Of a DNA stretch of 64,000 nt, positions 57,901 through 64,000 are shown in pieces. The notes under the pieces are model-generated. The model was not told where the DNA came from and ran no database searches. It was given only the letters and a program-made list of their open reading frames with translations. Both the position numbers and the translations under genes were made by a program. Each line of letters starts with the position of its first letter. Position 1 is the stretch's first letter. Source of the DNA: Planctomycetia bacterium (GTDB lineage: Bacteria; Planctomycetota; Planctomycetia; Pirellulales; PNKZ01); assembly GCA_021413845.1 (NCBI GenBank), contig JAIOPP010000142.1, positions 1-64,000 on the forward strand, written 5' to 3'.

Positions 57901-59169
57901 AACGGGGAAGGTAAGGAAGCACCGCCGAAAACAGGCACGGCGAACGAAGGTAATCCCACGCCGGATCGTGAAGGCAAGCAATCGGGCGGCGGCGATGGTG
58001 GTCAATCGGGAAGCGCATCGTCGAAGCCGGGCGAAAAGTCCGGCGCGAAAAAGAATGCGGAGAAGCCCGGCGAGAAGCCGGTCGGCGAACGTGAAGGGGA
58101 GAAGCCTTCGGCCAACAATGGTCAGCCGTCGGGCAATCAAAAAAATCCCGGCGATGTCGGCGGAAGCAATACGAAGAACGAAGGGACTCCTGAAGCGCAA
58201 GAAACGAACAAGCCTCGCGACAAGACCGGCGGCGCTGATGCCGGCAGTAAGGAAGAATCTCGCGGCGATCCCGGCAAGTCGCCGAGCGGTAGTAAACAAG
58301 AATCGGACGCGCAGGGCCAATCGAGCGGCGATCGTTCGGGCAACGGAGAAGAAGGGGGCGGAATGAAGTCGCCCAAGAAGGGGACCGGCTCGGCTGGCTC
58401 GAACACTCCCGGCGATCAAGGCTCCGGCGCAGCCGCTGAAGAGGGAGACTCCGTCACGGGGAACAAGCCGGGCGACAAGGCGCGCGGGCCGGCGCCTTCG
58501 GAAGGGAAGCAACCGGGAGGCAAACCTTCGGGCGAAAAGGGAGACGGAAATCAATCGCGAGCCGGCGGAGACCGATCGGGCGGTACGGGCCAACCCCCCG
58601 CAGATGCATCGAGAGGAGATCCTTCCGACGATCAAGCGAACCAGGGGGGCCGAGATGCGAAGCCCGGCGAACGCCCTCAGGACGGCGCCGCGCAAGGTGA
58701 CGGCGGGGGCGGAATTCCCAAAGGACCGAGCGGGGGCCGTTTCGGTCGGACGACCGAGCCTGGGGGCGATGCCGCGAATCTCGACTACACGAAGAAGGTG
58801 ACCGACCTGACGCTCGATCGCTTGAAGAATCAACTCGACAAGGGGCAAGTCGATCCGGAGTTGTTGAAGAAGTTCGGTTCGCGCGAGGCGCTCGATCAGT
58901 TCGCGCGGAAGTGGGACGAAATGCGCCGTGCGGCGCAACAGCCGGGCGCTCAAGGAGATGCGGCCCGTAAGCAATTCCAAGAGACGCTCAAAGGCCTCGG
59001 CTTGCAATCGCGGACGACGTCGCAGCAGGGGCGCCGCACGGGGGACGATGATTCGCGCGAACTACGTGGTTCGCGCCGAAGCGAGCCTCCGGCCAAGTTC
59101 GCCGATCAGTACCGCGCCTACACGACCGGCATCGGCCAAGCTCCTGCGGAACCGGCCAAAAAGCCGTAA
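54997..59169 (+). CDS. Giant membrane protein with long disordered region
   Basis: A 1390-residue protein. Two membrane helices lie at about 58-84 and 88-112 and a third at about 185-205. A beta-rich, probably extracytoplasmic domain follows (to about 555) with VQYEYPAYTGLPPRIV and IRVAATPVITVGR. Then come about 700 residues (557-1260) of G, P, Q, N, K, E, S and D, with no hydrophobic segment. The C-terminal end (1262-1390) is ordered and conserved-looking: LDYTKKVTDLTLDRLKNQL and FGSREALDQFARKWDEM. Similar planctomycete proteins exist with a DUF4175-like N-terminal part; their function is unknown to me. The start is GTG 54997; ATG 55015 is an alternative. Confidence 0.6.
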   Translation: MSATTRMASGAAKPRSGSSDGSRGEASRGGGPRSAGRVIEYQAYIDGQLRKTRSRVKWVDLGSSLTLLAIGVLAYLLVAAVIDHWVVPGGLGFSGRLLLCIGLVGGAAYHLVGRFAPLLLRKVNPVYAAEAIERGQPMKNSLINFLLLRKQPNLSSESMLEAMKEQAAVRLSAVPADAPVDRTALIRLGYVLCAVLIAAVVYALAGPKDAIRSVNRVIAPWADLAPSTRVKIVELTPADVERRRDEVVEVKVRTKNMRATDEAVVFYSNSGKPEDDIAVPLRSDDVLHWSATIPGGSEGLKQDLYYYVRLGDTESPRYRIRVAATPVITVGRVQYEYPAYTGLPPRIVERQGDLKGLEGTRVVLTAETNQQIRSAFVAFDAARNRDVELTPDENKLKATGSFELALTKDRKRPAHTSYMLRFANIDGQENPKPIEHKIDVTADQAPEVKVIEPTSPASQELQVPLGAPLRITLAARDPDFKLADLAVVFERGGVPLREERMLAEPRDGDFSNTVVFDAARYGLKVGDRVTFRGRAKDNKAPQPNIAETARYTIVVVQGNGAAGQPPKAGEQGQPNQQQNNQPPGNQPQDRKPQQGNDPQQGKPSGDQPQPPAGDNREGNQQPNGKGTSPNGQGNQKGRPQNENRPPDQQPGTQQPNDPKSNSPQPNQQQTRGGQKEDSRNGQPQDAPRPGEGKQDAGSKPGENGGAKNGQDEKPIDPEVDPGKAIQELKDFFDKQDAKDEAQNKNEPGKQPKDEGKQNGSPGSGDKNESGNKQPSGKQPAAESANKKPDDRQGAGKEPGMKEGSEKGTEKGSQKTDDPNGKGGKPDQENGKEGKKNDGPSQPGGPSGAGKQSGGDEGKPGGDQQSGGSPSGKQSERPGSQAGSPGGSEGMRADDKAQGAAERREGKNDGGREVERKPTDGNGGEKPVANESRKPGDTTGAKPADRNESQPAGEKNGSEAPMPGTGSKPNGEGKEAPPKTGTANEGNPTPDREGKQSGGGDGGQSGSASSKPGEKSGAKKNAEKPGEKPVGEREGEKPSANNGQPSGNQKNPGDVGGSNTKNEGTPEAQETNKPRDKTGGADAGSKEESRGDPGKSPSGSKQESDAQGQSSGDRSGNGEEGGGMKSPKKGTGSAGSNTPGDQGSGAAAEEGDSVTGNKPGDKARGPAPSEGKQPGGKPSGEKGDGNQSRAGGDRSGGTGQPPADASRGDPSDDQANQGGRDAKPGERPQDGAAQGDGGGGIPKGPSGGRFGRTTEPGGDAANLDYTKKVTDLTLDRLKNQLDKGQVDPELLKKFGSREALDQFARKWDEMRRAAQQPGAQGDAARKQFQETLKGLGLQSRTTSQQGRRTGDDDSRELRGSRRSEPPAKFADQYRAYTTGIGQAPAEPAKKP

Positions 59170-59289
59170 AGCGGTCGTACGGCGGCTCTGCATGTCTATT
59201 CGCAGCAGACTTCTTGAGTTCGGCTAAAAAACAGCCGTCAACGGCGATTTTATAGCCGTTCATTTTCAATTCCTTAATCTTGTTTCTTG

Positions 59290-59314
59290 CAAAACGTACG
59301 GTATTAACGTTTTG
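59290..59314. repeat. Perfect 8-bp inverted repeat before the prepilin gene
   Basis: CAAAACGT (59290-59297) and ACGTTTTG (59307-59314) are perfect mirror images around 9 bases, 18 bases upstream of a sigma-54-type promoter. It might be an activator or repressor site. Confidence 0.5.
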
Positions 59315-59331
59315 TAAGTATTTTTACGGAC

Positions 59332-59349
59332 TGGCTTGTCCTTTGCATT
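59332..59349 (+). promoter_or_regulatory. Sigma-54-type promoter for the prepilin gene
   Basis: TGGCTTGTCCTTTGCATT has GG at 59333-59334 and GC at 59345-59346, separated by exactly ten bases, and matches the TGGCACG-N4-TTGCA consensus at 10 of 12 fixed positions. Predicted start near 59358. The gene begins at 59407 after AGGAG at 59394-59398. Confidence 0.55.
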
Positions 59350-59406
59350 GGCGGCGCGGCATTACGTTTTTTTAATGTCTGCATCTAATGAGCAGGAGTA
59401 GTTTCC

Positions 59407-60246
59407 ATGTCTGAATCGAAGTCCGTACGTGGGCACAAGCGGAGCGGGTTTACGCTGATCGAACTCGTGGTGGTCATCATCATTCTCGCCACGATCGCCG
59501 GCTTCGTCATCCCGCAGGTCGGCATGATCGGCCGCTCGTCCGACATGGCGGCGACGGCGAAAACGCAATCGGACGTCGCCTCGAATATCCAACTCTTCTT
59601 CACGCTACAGAAGCGCTACCCGCAAGGGCTAGATTCGTTGCTCGACACCACGGGAACGCTTTATTCCGCGAACACGACCAATGGGGATACGCAGACGCAC
59701 GGGCTCCCTTACTCGGGCGCGGACGATACCCGTCTGCAGGCCCAACTCGCCAAAGCCACGTTTACCGTCGCGGATAAGACCTACGCTCGCTCGCTGACGC
59801 GCGCCGGCTTCGATTGGGTCCACGACCATACCGTTCCGACTGCGCCCGCCACGACGAACTCCAACAACTCCGGCGACGTGTTTCGCGGCCTGATAGCCGA
59901 TGCCAACGGCACCGGCAACACGGCACCGACGACGATCGACGTCGCCGAGGTCACGGGGGCGGCTCTGTTGCTGAAACTGGTTCCCCAGGGTTTGAAAACC
60001 GGAGAGCGCGTCGTCGCGTTCGGCGTGGGGCCGAGGAACACGGCGATCAGCAAAACATTGACGAACTCGCCGACTTATCCCGGCGCCGACGGCAAATACT
60101 ACGGCCGCTACATCGCCTACTTCAAGGTTTACGCATCGGGAGAACGAGCGGTCATGATCGGCACTTCCGATAGCTACGGTCGGACGCCGGACTACACGCA
60201 ACAGCAGTTCAACGAATCGCTGCCCGACGGTGGTCGCCAAGGCTAA
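59407..60246 (+). CDS. Type II secretion/type IV-like prepilin
   Basis: A 279-residue protein with a class III (prepilin) signal: the cleavage motif SGFTLIELVVVIIILATIAG begins near residue 16, where the G-F peptidase site is expected and E at position +5 is present. After the hydrophobic helix it is a soluble, beta-rich region with repeats of T, N and G. This is a pseudopilin or major-type pilin of the planctomycete kind. AGGAG at 59394-59398 is eight bases before the ATG. No pilus assembly genes are adjacent. The terminator after it makes it a single-gene transcript. Confidence 0.85.
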   Translation: MSESKSVRGHKRSGFTLIELVVVIIILATIAGFVIPQVGMIGRSSDMAATAKTQSDVASNIQLFFTLQKRYPQGLDSLLDTTGTLYSANTTNGDTQTHGLPYSGADDTRLQAQLAKATFTVADKTYARSLTRAGFDWVHDHTVPTAPATTNSNNSGDVFRGLIADANGTGNTAPTTIDVAEVTGAALLLKLVPQGLKTGERVVAFGVGPRNTAISKTLTNSPTYPGADGKYYGRYIAYFKVYASGERAVMIGTSDSYGRTPDYTQQQFNESLPDGGRQG

Positions 60247-60563
60247 TAGTTGAGGCTTCCGAAGCGGCTTTTGAGTCGTCATCGAACGGAGCGGGGGAGC
60301 CGAGTGGTTCCTTCGCTCCGTTTTTTCGTTGAAAAGCTGCAGGCCGTCTTCTTCGGCTTTCCCCCCTGTGTGCGACATAGCGCAGCCCGCATTGCGATTA
60401 AAATCGAAAATCTTCCCGGTTGGCGCTTTCCGTCGCCGCGCCGAACGCTTATTTTCTCGGAACGAAGATACCTCTAAAGGGGTGTTCTCGACTGGGCCGT
60501 TTCGGTGGCTTTCTCAGCGGCATCGGGCGGGATTCAACCAAGAGCCTACAGCGAGAGATTTCC
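60247..60563. other. Intergenic region after the prepilin gene
   Basis: 317 bases without a supported gene. It begins with an intrinsic terminator (60285-60326). A CGATT-AA-AATCG palindrome lies at 60395-60406. No promoter with good boxes was found for the following autotransporter-type gene. Confidence 0.5.
60285..60326 (+). terminator. Intrinsic terminator of the prepilin transcript
   Basis: AACGGAGCG (60285-60293) pairs perfectly with CGCTCCGTT (60314-60322). A T-run of six follows (60321-60326). The loop is 20 bases and can pair further inside. Confidence 0.85.
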
Positions 60564-63500
60564 ATGGCAGCGGGTTTGCCAGGGGGGCTTATAGCGCGAA
60601 GCCGCCTCGTCACTACCGGGTGTCGAGTTGCGATGCTCGCGTTCGTCGTCGGCATTACGTTTTCCGGCTCCGGTGCATTGCGAGCTCAAACGTCGACTTG
60701 GCTGAAGACGACCAGCGGCAACTGGTCGCTCGCGGACAATTGGAGCACGTTGCCGATCGGCGGACCTACGGCGCTGCTGCTTTTCAACGGCAGCGGCGCG
60801 CAGGCTTATATCGCGACGAACGACTTGGCCGATCCGTTCTTCATGAACCAGATCGTCCTCAACAGCACTTCGAGCGGCACGCCGACGATCGCCGGCGCGC
60901 AATTGCGATTCGTCGGCAGCAATGCGCAGATCAAGCAAGACGGCGGCGGCGCATTTATTTTTACGGCGCCGATCAAATTCGACCTCCCTCTGACGCTCGC
61001 CGGCTCAGGCGCCGGCTACGTGACCTTCAACGGTGCGCTGAGCGGCATGGGGGGCATCATCAAGTCCGGCACGAGTACGTTCGTCTTCGGTTCGCCGGCG
61101 GCCGATACGTTGTCGAGCAATACCTTCGTCGGCGGGCTCACGATCGCCGACGGCACGATTCGCTTCGATAACACACTCGACACCGGTCCGACGGCGCTGC
61201 GCTCGAATCGCATCACGTTCACTTCCGGCGCGGGAAGCCTGCGTTTCGGCGGGCCCTCGGCAACCACGCCGACGGAACTGCGGATCGGAGAAATCTCCGG
61301 CGCGGCCGGCCTCGTGCTCGCGCGCACCACGGCGGTCAATGAGAACGCCGGCTTGAACGTCGTCATCACGACTTTGGGCGACGCCTCCTACGGCGGCACG
61401 TTTGACAATACGGGAACCGGCGCGGGCCTCGCCACGACGCTCAAGATTCGCGGCGTCGGCAATCAGACGTTTTCCAATTCGGTCGCCGACACTTTCAAGA
61501 TCAACGGCGACCTCGAAACCTTTCACGGTGCTACGACGACGCTTGCCAACTTCGCGTCGACCGGCACCGCAAGCGCAGGGAAAATCATCTTGAGCGGCGG
61601 CACCTTCGTGCTCGATAACGTCGCCAGAAACGACAACGACCGCATTCGCACCTCAGGCACCGTCGATATGGCCGGCGGCGGAACTTTTCGCTTGTTGGGC
61701 AATGCTTCGGGCACCGCCGAAGTCTCCGGCCGACTTGAGCTCGGAGATAACAATATGATCGCCCGAGGGGGAGCTTTGAAAATCGAGATCGTGCATATCG
61801 CGACGTCGTCTCCCACGACCCTCACGTTCAGCGTCTTCGAAAGAGATTCCTCGTCCAGCCCTCGTTCGACGGTCGACTTTGCGGCGGTCAATGCATCGGG
61901 CACGGCCATTCCGCTCGGCGGAGGTGGAACGAATCCGCGCATCATCCTTACGACCGGCGTTCGTCTGACGACGACCAATTTGCTGTTTTCACGCTCGAAC
62001 TCTTCGGCAAGCAACAACACTTACGGCTATGCGACCGTCAACGGCACCGACTTCGCCACTTATGGTTCTAACGGCGTCGTAGCGGCCGGTTTTACGACGT
62101 GGAGCGGAACGGCGAATTCGTCGACGAATTTCAATCTCTCGGTGAATGGAACCACCGGAACCTCTAGTTCGACATTTTCCATCGGCTCTCTGAAGCTTAC
62201 ACCCGCTTCCGGCAGCATCGCGCTCGACATCAACGGCTCCGGAAATCTGCAAACGAACGGGATCTTGCTCGCAGGAAGCAATAACGCCGCGATCACGTCT
62301 TCGGGCGGCGGGGGCTGGGTCGGTTTCGGGATGCGCTTCGCTCATGTGCAGTCGGCCGTGCTGACGATCGGCGCTTCGATCGGCAGCGATAACAACCCGC
62401 TCGTGAAGGCCGGCGGGGGAACGCTCTACCTCTCGAATACCTCGAACGTCAACTCGACGGCGACCCTCACGATCAACGACGGGGTCGTGCGGGCATCGTC
62501 GACGACTCTCCCCACCGGCACGATCGAGTTCCGCGGCGGCGTCCTTGAAGTCACCGGCGGGGGGACGTTCAATCGCGCGCTCGGTACCACTGCCAACACC
62601 CTGAACTGGCAGAACGGCACCTTCGATCGAGGGAGCGGCGGCTTCGCAGCCTGGGGTGCGGCCGTGACGATCGATCTGAAAAATCTCGGCGCCGATCAGC
62701 TCTCTTGGCGCGAGACGAACTTCGTCGGCGAGGGCTATGCGCTGATCTTCGGCTCGAAAACCGCCGATGCGCGAGTCTCGCTCTTAGACGACTTGAACCT
62801 TTCCGAATCCTCGGTTCCATCGCCGGAAACTTACAATGCTCGCGAGATTCAAATCGTCGACAATCCGAATTCGCCGACCGATTTCGCGAGGCTTTCCGGC
62901 CAGGTCTCGGGAGCGATTACCGACGATCTCCTGAAGACCGGTGCGGGAATCTTGGAACTAACCAATACCAACACTTACTTAGGCGGCACCATCATCGCCG
63001 AAGGATCGCTGCTCGTAGCGAACTCCGCCGGCTTGGGAGATCTTAATGCCGCTTATGTATTGCTAGGCGCGAGAAGCGGTTCGGCCGATGTCGCACTACT
63101 GACCAGTAGCACGTCGACTGCCATTACGATCAAACGGGACATTCTCGTTCAGTCCGGCGGCACGGGCAGTGCCATGCTCGGCAACACGATCGCGCTCGAC
63201 GCCGTGTCGGCATCGAACGCAGTATTTAGCGGCAATATCCTCGTCGGACTCCAAGGAGATTCGCTCGCCAAGAGTCTCAAGTTCACAGCCGTCGCCGGCA
63301 CCACGGTCACGTTTTCAGGATCGATCACGACGCATTCCGGTTACACGGGAACCGTGTCGATGCAAAAGGTCGGCGGCGGCGATGTGCTGCTCAGCGGTGC
63401 GACTTCCTACTCCGGAGCGACTACGGTTTCCGCCGGCAAACTCATCATCGGCACCGGCGGGCTACTCGCGGGGAGCGGCGGAGTTTCCGTTGCCGCCGGC

Positions 63501-64000
63501 GCTACCTTGATGATCGCCGTCGGCGGACAGATTACCGGCAGCGGCGCGATCAATGTTTCCGGCTCGGCTGCGATCGACAACGCGTCAGTCAATCGCGGAA
63601 CGGTGATCGTCAACGGCACGGCGGGGACATCGAATGCCTCGATCGTCGTTGGGCAAGGAGGCTTGCTGCAAGGGAACAACGGTGTCGTCAACGGCAGCGT
63701 CACGATTCAACGCGGCGGCGGCATCGGGCCGGGCAATAGCGTCGGCACGTTGAACATCAGCGGGCCGTCGTCGAGCACTTGGGAGGCTGGGTCTCATGTC
63801 TACTTCGAGTTCCGGCATGCCGGCGGTAATGCTCCCGGAACCGATTGGGATTATCTCAATCTCGGTGCGAGCCATCTGAATATCAACGGCACCGCGGCCG
63901 ATCCGATTTTCTTGCATATCGATTCTTGGCTCTCGAATAACAACGGCCACGGCTCGAACGATTTCGACTCTGCGACGACGTACTACCATTGGAAATTCGT
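60564..64000 (+). CDS. Secreted autotransporter-repeat protein (3' end outside window)
   Basis: Partial gene, 1145 codons, still open at the window end. An N-terminal signal peptide (hydrophobic region AMLAFVVGITFSGSGALRA) ends near residue 41. The body is beta-helix-like, with G, S, T and N-rich repeats and motifs such as LTINDGVVRASSTTLPTGTI, LLKTGAGILELTNTNTYLGG and GGGIGPGNSVGTLNISG, the signature of autotransporter-associated beta-strand repeat proteins, common in planctomycetes and often ending in a PEP-CTERM or type-V-type anchor. The C terminus cannot be seen. The start ATG 60564 has a weak GAGAGA upstream. Probably a cell-surface or secreted adhesin or structural protein. Confidence 0.75.
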   Translation, partial: MAAGLPGGLIARSRLVTTGCRVAMLAFVVGITFSGSGALRAQTSTWLKTTSGNWSLADNWSTLPIGGPTALLLFNGSGAQAYIATNDLADPFFMNQIVLNSTSSGTPTIAGAQLRFVGSNAQIKQDGGGAFIFTAPIKFDLPLTLAGSGAGYVTFNGALSGMGGIIKSGTSTFVFGSPAADTLSSNTFVGGLTIADGTIRFDNTLDTGPTALRSNRITFTSGAGSLRFGGPSATTPTELRIGEISGAAGLVLARTTAVNENAGLNVVITTLGDASYGGTFDNTGTGAGLATTLKIRGVGNQTFSNSVADTFKINGDLETFHGATTTLANFASTGTASAGKIILSGGTFVLDNVARNDNDRIRTSGTVDMAGGGTFRLLGNASGTAEVSGRLELGDNNMIARGGALKIEIVHIATSSPTTLTFSVFERDSSSSPRSTVDFAAVNASGTAIPLGGGGTNPRIILTTGVRLTTTNLLFSRSNSSASNNTYGYATVNGTDFATYGSNGVVAAGFTTWSGTANSSTNFNLSVNGTTGTSSSTFSIGSLKLTPASGSIALDINGSGNLQTNGILLAGSNNAAITSSGGGGWVGFGMRFAHVQSAVLTIGASIGSDNNPLVKAGGGTLYLSNTSNVNSTATLTINDGVVRASSTTLPTGTIEFRGGVLEVTGGGTFNRALGTTANTLNWQNGTFDRGSGGFAAWGAAVTIDLKNLGADQLSWRETNFVGEGYALIFGSKTADARVSLLDDLNLSESSVPSPETYNAREIQIVDNPNSPTDFARLSGQVSGAITDDLLKTGAGILELTNTNTYLGGTIIAEGSLLVANSAGLGDLNAAYVLLGARSGSADVALLTSSTSTAITIKRDILVQSGGTGSAMLGNTIALDAVSASNAVFSGNILVGLQGDSLAKSLKFTAVAGTTVTFSGSITTHSGYTGTVSMQKVGGGDVLLSGATSYSGATTVSAGKLIIGTGGLLAGSGGVSVAAGATLMIAVGGQITGSGAINVSGSAAIDNASVNRGTVIVNGTAGTSNASIVVGQGGLLQGNNGVVNGSVTIQRGGGIGPGNSVGTLNISGPSSSTWEAGSHVYFEFRHAGGNAPGTDWDYLNLGASHLNINGTAADPIFLHIDSWLSNNNGHGSNDFDSATTYYHWKF

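Noticed and set aside
56482-59007. 841-residue minus-strand frame opposite the giant membrane protein
   Set aside because: It is made by the low-complexity codons of the forward gene and reads as a repetitive R/L/F/A-rich string; no domain or ribosome-binding site supports it.
59343-59365. A second GG/GC-type sigma-54 candidate overlapping the proposed one
   Set aside because: The spacing between GG and GC is not ten bases, unlike the accepted site.

Overview
This is a 64 kb chromosomal window from a GC-rich bacterium, most likely a planctomycete of the Pirellulales type. That assignment is an inference from content. The ribosomal cluster lacks tuf, rpmD, infA and rpsD at their usual places. 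There is an EF-G with an unusual domain IV, a DUF1080 protein, a prepilin with a T/E-L-V-V-V methylation motif, a large autotransporter-repeat protein, and kds genes showing a Gram-negative type envelope. No tRNA, rRNA, CRISPR array, insertion sequence or phage module was found.

Region 1 (1-26930) is information processing, all on the + strand: the 3' end of rpoB, rpoC, rpsL, rpsG, an EF-G gene, then the S10-spc-alpha ribosomal series from rpsJ to rplQ, with secY, adk and map inside it and rpoA near its end. Consensus-like promoters lie before rpsL, rpsJ and rpmJ. A strong intrinsic terminator closes the series after rplQ. Spacers between genes are long for such an operon (often 70-230 bases), but three junctions overlap.

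Region 2 (26931-41630) is mixed. It holds a putative HExxH metalloprotease, a lipoprotein of unknown function and class II fructose-bisphosphate aldolase (-). Next comes a kdsD-kdsC-giant OstA/LptA-like cluster for KDO synthesis and probable lipopolysaccharide export. It is followed by an esterase (-), a coupled hpt-glycosyltransferase-glycosyltransferase unit, a DUF1080 secreted protein (-), a zinc-ribbon membrane protein (-) and a small anti-sigma-like protein.

Region 3 (41636-52075) holds an ECF-type vitamin transporter on the - strand (S component, fused double ATPase, T component). Diverging from it is a complete fatty-acid beta-oxidation operon: hydratase/dehydrogenase, thiolase, acyl-CoA ligase and acyl-CoA dehydrogenase.

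Region 4 (52149-64000) is more accessory. It has a two-gene DUF5678-like/retropepsin-like unit, a 32-residue membrane peptide (-), a UxaA-family hydratase (-), and a 1390-residue membrane protein with about 700 residues of disordered G/P/Q/N/K/E-rich sequence. A type II-like prepilin follows, with a sigma-54-type promoter, then the first 1145 codons of a secreted autotransporter-repeat protein cut off by the window edge. No single known novel system is evident. The best candidates for new biology are the giant LptA-like protein, the EF-G variant, the DUF5678/retropepsin pair, the giant disordered membrane protein and the heptamer inverted repeat between rpoB and rpoC.
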